The notes beneath the pieces are model-generated. The model worked only from the letters and a program-made list of their open reading frames with translations, was not told the DNA's origin and did no database searches. DNA of 64,000 nt. It comes from JBJMLO01 sp045805265. GTDB lineage: Bacteria > Actinomycetota > UBA4738 > JACQTL01. Shown here one piece after another: positions 43,975 through 54,000 of the stretch; position 1 is the stretch's first letter, and each line of letters starts with the position of its first letter. Both the position numbers and the translations under genes were made by a program. Location: NCBI GenBank assembly GCA_045805265.1, contig JBJMLO010000007.1, positions 78,943-142,942 on the forward strand, given 5' to 3'.

Positions 43975-45978
43975 ATGGCCGACAAGCCCTGGATCTTCCG
44001 GACGTACGCCGGCTACGGCAATCCCCGCGTGACCAACGAGCGCTACCGGCGCAACCTGGCCAAGGGCCAGACAGGGCTGTCGGTCGCCTTCGACCTCCCG
44101 ACGCAGACCGGCTACGACTCCGACCACCAGATGTCCCGGGGCGAGGTCGGCCGGGTCGGGGTGCCGATCTGCACGCTGGGGGACATGCGCACGGTCTTCG
44201 ACGGCATCCCGGTCCAGGACATGAACACGTCGATGACGATCAACGCGACGGCCGTGTGGCTCTACGCGCTGTACGTCGCGGTGGCCGACGAGCACGGCTC
44301 GGACCGCGCCGCGCTGTCCGGCACCACGCAGAACGACGTGCTGAAGGAGTTCCTGGCGAGGGGGACGTACGCATTCCCCCCCGAGCCGTCCATGCGGCTG
44401 ACGGTCGACCTCATCGCGTGGGCGCTGCGGGAGACCCCGAAGTGGAACCCGATCAACGTGTGCTCGTACCACCTCCAGGAGGCCGGGGCCGACCCCGTGC
44501 TGGAGGTGGCCGACACGCTGGCCAACGCGTTCGCCGTGCTGGACGCCTGCCGTGCCAGCGGCCAGGTGGCCGACGAGGACATCCCCAGGCTGGTGGGTCG
44601 GATCTCGTTCTTCTGCAACGCCGGGATCCGGTTCGTCGAGGAGACGTGCAAGATGCGCGCGTTCGCCCGCCTGTGGGACCGGCTGACGCTGGAGCGCTAT
44701 GGGGTCACCGAGCCGAAGTTCCGGCGGTTCCGGTACGGCGTGCAGGTGAACTCGCTGGGGCTCACCGCGCCGCAGCCGGAGAACAACGTGTACCGCATCC
44801 TGCTCGAGATGTTGTCCGTGACCATGTCGAAGGACGCCCGGGCCCGCGCCGTGCAGCTTCCCGCCTGGAACGAGGCGCTCGGGCTGCCCCGGGCGTGGGA
44901 TCAGCAGTGGTCGCTGCGGGCGCAGCAGATCCTCGCCTACGAGACCGACCTCCTGGAGTACGGCGACCTGTTCGAGGGGTCCCGGGTCATCGAGGACCGG
45001 ACCGCGGAGATCGAGCAGGGCGCGGAGGAGGAGCTGCGACGAATCCTCGAGCGCGGGGGCTCGGTCGAGGCGCTCGGCTACATGAAGGAACGGCTGGTGG
45101 CGGCCCACGCCTCGCGGCTGCGGCGGATCGAGACCGGCGAACGGACGTGGGTCGGGGTCAACGCGTACACCGAGGCCGAGCCTTCGCCGCTGGTCGAGGG
45201 CATGGACGAGGGGAGCTTCGCGTACGACCGGGCCGATCCCGCCGACGAGGCCGAGCAGCTGGAGGGCCTGACGCGGTGGCGGGCCCAGCGCGACGACGCG
45301 GCGGTCGGCGCGGCGCTCGACGCGCTGCGGCGGGCAGCCGACACCGGGGAGAACCTCGTCCCGGCCTCCATCGAGGCGGCGCGCGCCGGCGTGACCACCG
45401 GTGAGTGGGCCCAGGCCCTTCGCGATTCCTTCGGGGAGTACCGGGCACCGACCGGCGTGACCGGGCGGACCATCGGCGGGGGGGAGCAGGACCGGCTGGA
45501 CGACGTGCGCCGGCGGGTCGCCGGGGCGGCGTCGCGGCTCGGCGTCGGCCGCATCCGCATGCTGGTGGGGAAGCCCGGCCTGGACGGGCACTCCAACGCC
45601 GCCGAGCAGGTCGCCGTCCGGGCGCGGGACGCCGGCATGGAGGTCGTGTACCAGGGCATCCGCCTGTCCCCCGAGGAGATCGCCCGCGCCGCCGCCGACG
45701 AGGACGTGCACGTCATCGGGTTGTCGGTCCTGTCGGGCGCCCACAACCTGCTGGTGCCGGAGATCCTCGACCGGCTCCGGGAGCAGGGCGTCGGTACGGT
45801 CCCGGTCGTCGTGGGCGGCGTGATCCCGGACGACGACGCGGAGAAGCTCCGTTCCCTCGGCGTGGCCCGCGTGTTCACGCCGAAGGAGCAGAACATCACG
45901 GACATGATCGGCGAGATCGCCGACCTGCTCGGCAACGGCGCCCCCCGGCCGCGGCCGGCTGATCGCCCGCCGAGGTGA
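43975..45978 (+). CDS. ecm: Ethylmalonyl-CoA mutase-like B12 enzyme (MeaA type)
   Basis: A 667-residue mutase with both catalytic barrel and B12 domain. KPWIFRTYAGYGNPRVTNER, LAKGQTGLSVAFDLPTQTGY, MNTSMTINATAVWLYAL and WNPINVCSYHLQEAGADPVL match MeaA/Ecm proteins rather than the split mutase at 24167. The C-terminal domain (from ~500) has GKPGLDGHSNAAEQVAV; the cobalamin-ligating His539 is present, but the DxHxxG motif ends in Ala rather than Gly. VIGLSVLSGAHNLLVPEIL and GVIPDDDAEKL complete the fold. Ecm belongs to the ethylmalonyl-CoA pathway with crotonyl-CoA carboxylase/reductase, not found here. ATG 43975 is the family start. Confidence 0.83.
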   Translation: MADKPWIFRTYAGYGNPRVTNERYRRNLAKGQTGLSVAFDLPTQTGYDSDHQMSRGEVGRVGVPICTLGDMRTVFDGIPVQDMNTSMTINATAVWLYALYVAVADEHGSDRAALSGTTQNDVLKEFLARGTYAFPPEPSMRLTVDLIAWALRETPKWNPINVCSYHLQEAGADPVLEVADTLANAFAVLDACRASGQVADEDIPRLVGRISFFCNAGIRFVEETCKMRAFARLWDRLTLERYGVTEPKFRRFRYGVQVNSLGLTAPQPENNVYRILLEMLSVTMSKDARARAVQLPAWNEALGLPRAWDQQWSLRAQQILAYETDLLEYGDLFEGSRVIEDRTAEIEQGAEEELRRILERGGSVEALGYMKERLVAAHASRLRRIETGERTWVGVNAYTEAEPSPLVEGMDEGSFAYDRADPADEAEQLEGLTRWRAQRDDAAVGAALDALRRAADTGENLVPASIEAARAGVTTGEWAQALRDSFGEYRAPTGVTGRTIGGGEQDRLDDVRRRVAGAASRLGVGRIRMLVGKPGLDGHSNAAEQVAVRARDAGMEVVYQGIRLSPEEIARAAADEDVHVIGLSVLSGAHNLLVPEILDRLREQGVGTVPVVVGGVIPDDDAEKLRSLGVARVFTPKEQNITDMIGEIADLLGNGAPRPRPADRPPR

Positions 45979-45987
45979 TTTCCTGCC

Positions 45988-46386
45988 TCAGGCGGGCCGG
46001 AGCATGTCGGCCATCTGCTCCAGCCGCCCGCGCCATTTCCGCTGGACCGTGAGCGGGACGTCGACTCCGCCGGGCCGGTGGTAGATCGCCTCCGTGAACA
46101 GTGCCCGGTCCACGACCTCCAGCCGAACCTGGCCCGCCGGGTCGTCCACCCGCTCCTCCAGTGGTTGCCAGAACGAGTCGCAGTGCACGAGGAACACTCG
46201 GCGGTCCGTGAGCGCGACGTAGCACCATGTCTTGGCGGCAAGGGCGGCCGCGCCGAAGAGCGTGAAGGACGCTCCCGGCGCGTCGCCCACCATGGCGAGC
46301 GTCCACACCTGGACCTGCTCTCCCGGCTTCAGGCTGGCGCTCAGTGCTTCCGTCAGTCGAGCCTCGAACTTCTCCGTGCGGGACAC
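45988..46386 (-). CDS. PH-like conserved hypothetical protein
   Basis: A 132-residue protein. LKPGEQVQVWTLAMVGDAPG, AKTWCYVALTDRRVFLVHCD and a C-terminal helix QRKWRGRLEQMADMLRP give a small PH-like barrel-plus-helix layout. GTG at 46386 is preferred because TACCCT lies eight bases before it; a TTG three codons upstream (46395) is the other choice. Converges on the mutase gene with a nine-base gap. Function unknown. Confidence 0.62.
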   Translation of the reverse strand: MSRTEKFEARLTEALSASLKPGEQVQVWTLAMVGDAPGASFTLFGAAALAAKTWCYVALTDRRVFLVHCDSFWQPLEERVDDPAGQVRLEVVDRALFTEAIYHRPGGVDVPLTVQRKWRGRLEQMADMLRPA

Positions 46387-46443
46387 GATCAGCAAGGGTA
46401 CTCGGTGACTTCGGCGAGCCTTGCCGCCGGTGATTGGCCGTCG

Positions 46444-48903
46444 TCAGCGGGTGATGCGGAAGGGGATCCACCTGGACGCGCCGGGGAGGTTGTCCGGCAA
46501 CGTCGTCCCAGTGGTGCTGTACGGCCCGATCGCGCGGATCCGGTACGTGACGCCGACCGCGGTTCCCTGGAGGAAGAATCCCGTCGCCGATGCCTCCGTG
46601 CTCACCGTCGGCGTGAAGTAGTTCCGCCAGGTCGCTCCGGCCTTCCGTTGCCACACCCAGTGGAGCGTGGCGCCGGGATGCGCCGGGAGCACCGTGGCCC
46701 GGTACAGGGGGTCGGTTCCCCGATGGAACAGCCGGACGCCGTTCACGGTCCGGTAGGCGCGCGTCAACACGCCGCTCACCCTGGCCCGGACCCGCACGAG
46801 CGTCGCCGTGCTCGTGGCCGGGAGGTGGCAGTTGTCGAACGCCGAGGTCGCGACGAACGCATTGCGCTTCAGCAGGTGCGACGCGGTGAAGCGGACGTTG
46901 CCGCCGGCGTCGGGGGCGTGCGTGATCAGCGTGATCGGGGAACCGCCGTAGGGGGTCCGCGCGATCGTGATCCTCACCCCGGGGGAGAAGGCGCCGAGGT
47001 GCGCGACCACCGTGACCGAGCCCGCGAAGGCGATCACCGTGGTCGACGGCGTCACCGTGATCGACGCCGACCTGCGCGGGAGGCGCACGTGAAGCGTCAC
47101 GGTGACCGGCGGGCTCTGGAGCGTTCCGTCGGATACGCGATAGGTGAACGAGTCGTCGCGCTGGCACACGTTCGCGTTCGGCGTGTAGGTGAAGGAGCCG
47201 TCCGCGTGCAACCCACCGATACCGAGCGTCCCGAGCGCGGGACCGGAGACCAGGATCGCGTGCAGCGCCGGCCCGTCCACATCGCTGTCGTTGGCGAGCA
47301 CGCCGGTCACCGCGGTCGCGGGGTACGGCGTCGAGGTCATCGTGTACGGGTCGGACGCGCCCACGGGTGCGTCGTCCAACGGCGTCACGTGAACGGTGAC
47401 GTGGGCGATATCGATTCCTCTGTGCCCGTCGTCGACCGTGTAGTCGAAGCCGGCGTCGCCGTTGAAGTCCTGTAGGGGCGAGAAGGTGACGGTCCCGTCG
47501 ACGCCGATCGACACCGAACCCCCCGAGACCGACGTGGCTGGGGCGTCCACCGACAGCGTGTCCGACGCGTCGGGATCGGTGTCGTTGGCGAGCACGTCGA
47601 CCACGACGGGGGTGTCCTCCGGCGTGGTGGCCTCGTCGTCGACCGCGACGGGCGGGTCCTCCACCGGCGACACCGTCAGCGAGACTGCGGCCCGCGGGCT
47701 CTCCGAGATGCCGTCGGATGCGCGATAGGTGAAGAAATCCCCTCCCGCGAAGTCCTGGTCGGGGACGTAGCTGAACGAGCCGTCGTCGTTCAGCGTCACC
47801 TGGCCGTGGGCCGGGGAGTCGATCCTCGCGGTCAACGGGTCGCTCTCCGGATCGGTGTCGTTGGCCAGCACCCCCGGCGCGGGGACGTCGAGCGGCGTGT
47901 CCTCCTCGAAGACCGGGTCGCCCTCGCCCGGATACGCGTCCGCGGCCGCGACCGGGCTCTGGTTCGTGACCGTGATGGTGACCGTCGCAGTCCCGCTCTC
48001 CGCCAGGTCGGGGTCGGTCGCATGGTAGGTGAACGCGTCGACTCCATGGAATCCGGCGTCCGGCGTATACGTGTACGACCCGCCGGGGTGGAACTGGAGC
48101 GACCCGTGTGTCGGCGGGTCGTCGAGATGGGAGTGCAGTCCCGCGAGGGCGTTGTCGACGTCGCTGTCGTTCCCGAGCACGCCCGGCGCGGGCACGACCA
48201 GCGCGACGCCCTGGTTCGTTCCCGCCGAGTCGTCCACGGCTACGGGAGGATCGTTCACCGGGTCGATCGTCACGGCGACCGTTCCCGTGTCCGTCCCGCC
48301 GTTCCCGTCGCCGACCACGTAGTCGAACGAGTCCTCGCCGTTGAAGTCCGGACCGGGCGTGTACGTCACCGTCCCGTTCCCGTTGTCGGTCGCCGTCCCG
48401 TTCGGCGCCGCGCCGACGGAGACGATCGAGAGCGTGTCGCCGTCGACGTCGGTGTCGTTCGCCAGCACGGCCATCGGCGCGGAGGCGGTGTCCTCGTCGG
48501 TGGTTGCCACGTCGTCGGCGGCGACCGGCGCGTCGTTGACCGGGTCGACGGTCAGGGTCACCGACGCGACGGCGCTCCCCTCCACCCCGTCGAAGGCCCG
48601 ATACGTGAACGAGTCTGGCCCGTGGAAGTCGGTTGCCGGCGTGTACGAGAACGAGCCGTCGTCGTGGAGCTCGAGCGTCCCGTTCGCCGCGTCGTCCACC
48701 AGCTTGGCCACCGGCGTGCCGTCGGGGTCGGTGTCGTTGGCCAGGACGCCCTGGCCGGCGGAAACGACGAGCGGCTGGTCCTCCGGCGTCGAGTACCCGT
48801 CGTCCGCAGCCACCGGCGCGTCGGCCAGCGCCGGGAGCGCCACCAGGGCCAGCACGAGCACGGCCAGCGGTACGGCGACGAGGCTTCGTGCGAGGGGGCG
48901 CAT
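46444..48903 (-). CDS. Exported cadherin-like/Ig repeat surface protein
   Basis: An 819-residue exported protein. A signal peptide (LVAVPLAVLVLALVALPALA) is followed by about seven tandem modules of ~90 residues. Each starts APVAADDGYST-like and contains GVLANDTDPDG, GSFSYTPATDFHGPDSFTYR and VASVTLTV: cadherin-like (VCBS/Big) repeats that bind Ca2+ through Asp-rich loops. The last ~220 residues form different beta domains without anchor. ATG at 48903. Such proteins mediate adhesion or biofilm contact; the partner is not known. It reads away from a small membrane protein. Confidence 0.83.
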   Translation of the reverse strand: MRPLARSLVAVPLAVLVLALVALPALADAPVAADDGYSTPEDQPLVVSAGQGVLANDTDPDGTPVAKLVDDAANGTLELHDDGSFSYTPATDFHGPDSFTYRAFDGVEGSAVASVTLTVDPVNDAPVAADDVATTDEDTASAPMAVLANDTDVDGDTLSIVSVGAAPNGTATDNGNGTVTYTPGPDFNGEDSFDYVVGDGNGGTDTGTVAVTIDPVNDPPVAVDDSAGTNQGVALVVPAPGVLGNDSDVDNALAGLHSHLDDPPTHGSLQFHPGGSYTYTPDAGFHGVDAFTYHATDPDLAESGTATVTITVTNQSPVAAADAYPGEGDPVFEEDTPLDVPAPGVLANDTDPESDPLTARIDSPAHGQVTLNDDGSFSYVPDQDFAGGDFFTYRASDGISESPRAAVSLTVSPVEDPPVAVDDEATTPEDTPVVVDVLANDTDPDASDTLSVDAPATSVSGGSVSIGVDGTVTFSPLQDFNGDAGFDYTVDDGHRGIDIAHVTVHVTPLDDAPVGASDPYTMTSTPYPATAVTGVLANDSDVDGPALHAILVSGPALGTLGIGGLHADGSFTYTPNANVCQRDDSFTYRVSDGTLQSPPVTVTLHVRLPRRSASITVTPSTTVIAFAGSVTVVAHLGAFSPGVRITIARTPYGGSPITLITHAPDAGGNVRFTASHLLKRNAFVATSAFDNCHLPATSTATLVRVRARVSGVLTRAYRTVNGVRLFHRGTDPLYRATVLPAHPGATLHWVWQRKAGATWRNYFTPTVSTEASATGFFLQGTAVGVTYRIRAIGPYSTTGTTLPDNLPGASRWIPFRITR

Positions 48904-49020
48904 GACGGTCGGTTCCTCGGGCCTGACGTGGGCGGCGAGCGTATCACCGGGCGTTCCGGATTCCGAGTGGAATCGCTGTCCGACATCGCTGCCCTGCTCG
49001 ACTAGATTGACATCAGCCTC

Positions 49021-49248
49021 GTGCTTGCCGACTGTTCTTCCCTGTTGTGCCGAGACCCCTGGCACGTCGGACTCGCCGCCGTGATAGGGGCCGCGTACAT
49101 TTTGTTGGTCGTCATGACGGCGACGAAGGCGGAGCGTTCCGGCCGAAGCGAATTTTGGTGGACCCTCTACGGCCTCTTGTTACCAGTCATCTCCCTGATC
49201 CTTCTGTTGACCTCGCTTAGGCGCGAACGGCGACGTCACTCAAACTGA
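49021..49248 (+). CDS. Small two-span membrane protein
   Basis: A 75-residue frame with two hydrophobic segments (GLAAVIGAAYILLVVMTATK; FWWTLYGLLLPVISLILLLT) and a basic end RRERRRHSN. Its codon use is less GC-biased at third positions than the neighbours (codons such as TTA, TTG, AAA-poor but GAA/ATT-using), which may mark a foreign origin. GTG start at 49021, 12 bases after TAGATT. No family recognised. Confidence 0.5.
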   Translation: MLADCSSLLCRDPWHVGLAAVIGAAYILLVVMTATKAERSGRSEFWWTLYGLLLPVISLILLLTSLRRERRRHSN

Positions 49249-49304
49249 GACACCATCCTTCCCGGTCCGTGCCACTGCCGCCCTGATAGCCTCACCGATC
49301 GCCG

Positions 49305-50078
49305 ATGGCGAACCGCGATGCGTTCTGGCGCACCCGGATCTCCGAGGTCCGGCCGAACGAGGTCCGCGTCCGAGGCTACGACCTCATGGAGCTCATCGGG
49401 TCGAGGTCCTTCGGCGACGTCGTGTTCCTCCTGCTGTCCGGCGACCTCCCCAAGGGCGAGGAGGGCCGGATGATGGAGGCCCTCCTGGTGTCCTGCGCGG
49501 AGCACTCCGTGCTGGCTCCGTCGGTGGACGCCGCGAGGTTCGTGGCCTCGGCGGGTGTCCCGCTCCAGGCGGCCGTGGCCTCGGGCATGATCGCGCTCGG
49601 CGACCGGCACGGCGGGGCCGTCGAGGAGGGCGCCGACCTGCTGCTCGAGGCCGCGGCCCTGGGGCGGGAGCCCGCGGAGGCGGCCCGGGTGGTCGTGGAG
49701 CGGTGCCGCGAGGAGGGCCGCCGCGTCCCCGGCTACGGCCACGTCGTGCACGACCCCGACCCCCGGGCCGCCCGGCTGTTCGCGGTGGCCGGCCAGTTGG
49801 GCTTCCGCGGCCGGTACTGCGAGCTGGCGCTGGCCGTCGAGGGGGCCGTGGCGGCGGTGTTCGGCCGGCCGCTGCGGATGAACATCGACGGCGCCATGGC
49901 GGCCCTGCTGCTGGAGCTCGGCCTGGAACCGGGCCTGGGCAGGGCCCTGTACGTGATCGGCCGCGCGCCCGGCCTCGTCGCCCACGTCTACGAGGAACAG
50001 ACCCGCGAGCGCCCGTACCGCGACGTCGGCTGGCGGAACATTCGCTATGACGGGCCCGACCCCCGACCGGTCCCGTGA
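49305..50078 (+). CDS. Short citrate synthase / citryl-CoA lyase family protein
   Basis: A 257-residue protein covering only the second, catalytic-domain type part of the citrate synthase fold. MANRDAFWRTRISEVRPNEV, SFGDVVFLLLSGDLPKGEEG, VPGYGHVVHDPDPRAARL (His likely catalytic) and MNIDGAMAALLLELGLEP are visible. VGWRNIRYDGPDPRP ends it. Short members of this family act as citryl-CoA lyases, splitting citryl-CoA to acetyl-CoA and oxaloacetate, so the direction may be opposite to citrate synthase. ATG 49305. The next gene overlaps by four bases. Confidence 0.75.
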   Translation: MANRDAFWRTRISEVRPNEVRVRGYDLMELIGSRSFGDVVFLLLSGDLPKGEEGRMMEALLVSCAEHSVLAPSVDAARFVASAGVPLQAAVASGMIALGDRHGGAVEEGADLLLEAAALGREPAEAARVVVERCREEGRRVPGYGHVVHDPDPRAARLFAVAGQLGFRGRYCELALAVEGAVAAVFGRPLRMNIDGAMAALLLELGLEPGLGRALYVIGRAPGLVAHVYEEQTRERPYRDVGWRNIRYDGPDPRPVP

Positions 50079-50866
50079 GCCCGAACGACGCGGTCGCCGG
50101 CATCCATCCCGCGGCGGCCGTCGGGTTCCAGCAGGCGGCGGAGGAATACCGCCGCGGCCGGCCCGGCTATCCGGAGGAGGCCGTCCGGTTCCTGGCGGAG
50201 GTCCTGGGGCTCGGGCCGGGGCGAAGGGTGCTGGAGCTCGGCGCCGGGACTGGGAAGCTCACTCGGCTGCTGGTTCCCACCGGCGCCCGCGTGATTGCGG
50301 TCGAGCCGGTGCCGGCCATGCGAGCCGCGCTCGTCGCGGACGTCCCCGGAGCCGCCGCGATCGGCGGCCGAGCGGAGGCGATCCCGCTGGCCGACGGCTC
50401 GGCCGATGCGGCAGTTGCCGCGGCGGCGTTCCACTGGTTCGACGGGCCTGCGGCCCTGCGCGAGCTGCACCGGGTCCTGCGGGACGACTCGGTGCTGGCG
50501 GTGGCCTGGAACGCCCGCGACGAGGAGCGATCGGAGCTCTGGCGGCGGGTCACCGAGGTCATGGCACTGTACCGGGGTGACGCGCCGAGCTACCGGAGCA
50601 TGGAATGGCGCCGCGCGTTCGACGCCACCGATCTGTTCACGCCGCTCCAGACCCTGTCGTTCCCGTACGAGCACGAGACCACGAGAGACGGCGCCCTCGA
50701 CCGGGTGTCCTCGGTCAGCTTCATCGCCGCGCTCCCCGAGCCCGGGCGAGTAACGGTCCGCGAGCAGGTTCTCCGCCTGCTCGACGAAGACCTCGACATC
50801 GGCCCGTCGGCGGAACGCTTCTCGCTCCCGTACCGCACCGACGTCCACTGGTGCCGCCGCCGCTAG
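50075..50866 (+). CDS. Class I SAM-dependent methyltransferase
   Basis: A 263-residue methyltransferase: VLELGAGTGKLTRLLV is the SAM loop, IAVEPVPAMRAAL the ribose-binding acid, GRAEAIPLADGSADAAVAAA motif II/III, and FHWFDGPAALRELHRVLRDD the ubiE-like core. GTG at 50075 overlaps the upstream lyase-like gene (GTGA), so the pair is coupled. Methyl acceptor unknown. Confidence 0.85.
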   Translation: MSPNDAVAGIHPAAAVGFQQAAEEYRRGRPGYPEEAVRFLAEVLGLGPGRRVLELGAGTGKLTRLLVPTGARVIAVEPVPAMRAALVADVPGAAAIGGRAEAIPLADGSADAAVAAAAFHWFDGPAALRELHRVLRDDSVLAVAWNARDEERSELWRRVTEVMALYRGDAPSYRSMEWRRAFDATDLFTPLQTLSFPYEHETTRDGALDRVSSVSFIAALPEPGRVTVREQVLRLLDEDLDIGPSAERFSLPYRTDVHWCRRR

Positions 50867-51021
50867 CCAGTCGAGAGTTACCCACCTTCGAGCGATCGAG
50901 AGGGAAGAGCCGACACGGCAGGACCCACCCCCTTGCGGGTATTCGCCCTCGGCGTAGGCTTCAGGGACCAGATTATGGAACGTCCCCCCGGAGCGCGGTC
51001 GAGCCGGATGTCGACGATCCC

Positions 51022-54000
51022 ATGAGACCATCTTCGGGGGGCTCGGGCCCGGGCGGGGGTGAGGGCGTTCCCTTCGTGGGGCGGGACCGTGAGATGGCCG
51101 GCCTCCTCGCGGGCGTGGGGTCCGCGGTGTCAGGCCGTGGTCGTGTCTTCTTGATCGCGGGAGAACCGGGGATCGGCAAGAGCCGTCTCGCCGACGAGGT
51201 GGCCTGGCATGCCGAACAGCGAGGAATGCGGGTGCTGTGGGGTCGGTGCTGGGAGGCCGGCGGGGCGCCCGCCTACTGGCCCTGGGTCCAGTCGATTCGC
51301 TCCTATATCCGAGGAGTCGAGGCCCGTGCCGTCGAAGCTCAGCTCGGCGCGGGCGGTCCGCACGTGGCCCGGCTCGTTCCTGAGGTGCGAGAGCTCGTCC
51401 CGGGTCTCCCAGAGCCACCAGGTCCAGACGTGGAGGGAGACCGCTTCCTTCTCTTCGATGCCATCGCCCAGTTTCTTCGGGCCGCGGCTGACGTGCAGCC
51501 CATCGTGCTCGTGCTCGACGACCTCCACGCAGCCGACCCATCCTCCCTGCTCCTCCTCGAGTTCGTAGCCGGCGAGGCGGCCACCGCCCCGATCCTGTTG
51601 CTCGGGCTGTACCGAGACACCGATCTCCGGAGGACCCACCCACTCCGGCCCGCGTTGAGCGGGCTGTCCCGCTACCGATGGACCCGGCAGCTTGCCCTTC
51701 GGGGTCTGACCGAGCTGGACGTGGCGCGATACATCGAGGCCGCGACCGGCCTCGTCCCCGGACGGAACTTGATCTCGGCCGTCCACGAGGGAACGGAGGG
51801 CAACCCGCTGTTCGTCGGCGAGCTGGTCCACCTGCTCGCAGACGAGGGCCGCCTGGCATCGGCCGGAGACGAGGGCTACTTCAGGCTCGCGGTACCCGAA
51901 GGAGTGCGGGAAGTCATCGGCCGCCGCCTGGATCGCCTGTCGGACCGGTGTCGCGGGGTTCTGCTGGTCGCATCGGTCCCGGGTAGAGAGTTCAGTTTGG
52001 AAGTCCTGCAGGCCCTCATCGATCTCTCTCCCGAGGCTCTTCTCCGGCACCTGGACGAGGCACGCGAGGCCAGGGTCGTCCACGAAGTACCAGGTGGCCC
52101 GAGGCGATGGCGGTTCGCCCACGCCCTGATCCGGGACACCCTGTATGACGATCTGACCGCGGTCCGACGCCAGCGGCTGCACAGAAAGGTGGGGGAAGCG
52201 CTGGAGGCTCAATACCGAAGCGACCTCGAGCCTCACACGGCGGAGCTGGCCCACCATTTCTTCGAGTCGGCCACCGCAGGTGATGCAGAGAGGGCCGCAC
52301 GATATGCCGAACGCGCCGCCGCCCGGGCGGCCGAACTGCTCGCCTACGAGGAGGCCGTTCGGCTCTACCGGATGGCGCTACTGGCCTTGGACAGGACGGG
52401 CTCTTCGAAGGCCCGAGATCGCTGCCGCCTGCTGCTGGCGTTGGGCGATGCTTGGGCACGAGGAGGCGACCTCGACCAGGCCAAAGAGACGTTCCTGCAG
52501 GCGGCTGAGGAGGCGCGGAATGCGACCAGTCCCGAGCTGGTGGCGGCCGCTGCCCTCGGGTACGGAGGGAGATTCGTCTGGGCGAGGGCGGGCGACGACC
52601 GGCGCCTCGTCCCGCTACTCGAGGATGCCCTGTCCGGCCTGAGCGAGGAGGACGGCCCCCAGCGCGTGCGCCTGCTGGCCCGCCTGGCCGGGGCTCTCCG
52701 CGATCAACCCGACCGTGAGCTCGCCGCCAGGCTCAGCCGACAGGCGGTGGAGATGGCCCGCCGGCTCGCCGATCCCGCCACCCTGGCGTACGCGCTGGAC
52801 GGCCTGTATGCGGCGGTGTGGTGGCCGGAGAATCCCGAGGAGCGGCTGGGGATCGCGACGGAGATCGTCGATGTCGCTCGGGAGGCGGGAGACGCCGAAC
52901 GCCTCGCCGAAGGCCTCGACTACCGCATCTGCGCCCTGATGGAGCTGGGGGATGTCGCCGCCGCGGATGCGGATCTGGCGACCATGGATGGCCTCGTCGG
53001 ACGGTTGCGTCAACCAGCTCAGCGATGGATTCTGCTTCACACTCGCGCGTGCCGGGCGCTGTTCGATGGGCGGTTCGACGAGGCCGAGCGGCTGATCCCC
53101 GAAGCACTGAGCTCCGGAGAGCGTGCGCAGCGATGGGACGCCGTGATGTCCTTCCGCCTCCAGACCTTCCTCCTTCGCAAGGAGCAGGGCCGGGTCCGGG
53201 AGGTGGAGGAGCTCATCCGGCACTCCATCGCCGAGTACCCCACCAGACCGGTGTTCCGGTGCGCGCTGGCGCACCTGCACGCTGAGCTCGGGCGCCGGCC
53301 GGAGGCGCACGGCACGTTCGAAGCACTTGCAGTGGACGACTTCGAGGGCCTGCCGCGGGACAACGACTGGGTCCTCGGATTGAGCCTCCTTCCGGAAGTG
53401 GCCGTCTTTCTGGAGGACAGCCATCGCGCCGCAGCGCTCTACGACATGCTGCTGCCGTACGCACGTCGGTTTCCCATGTGGGGGGCAGAGATCAGCACCG
53501 GCTCCGCCTCGCGGGGTCTGGGCAACCTGGCATCCGCGACCTCTCGGTGGGATGCGGCGGTCCTTCATTTCGAGGAAGCGCTCGAGATGAACAAGCTGAC
53601 GGGCGCGCGCCCGTGGGTCGCACACACCTGTCACGACCACGCCCGCATGCTGCTCGCTCGCAAACGGCCGCGCGACCGTGCTCAGGCTGCCGAGCTGCTG
53701 GAGCGCGCCCGTGACACCTGTCAGGAGCTGGGCATGGTCGCCCTCGGTGCGAAGGTCTCGGCTCTCGTGAGCGAGCACGGCCTGCACCCCAAACCTGGGA
53801 GCCGAACCAGGGTGGTGTCCTCTGCGCCACCAGAAGACGCGCGCACTGCCATCTTTCGCAGGGAGGGCGAATACTGGTACATCCGCTTCGAGGGAGATGA
53901 GTTCCGTCTCAGGAACAGCATGGGACTGCACTACCTCGCGGAGCTGCTGGCGAGACCTGGGCGCGAGGTGTTCGCGCTCGATCTGGCCGCCGGCCGAGAG

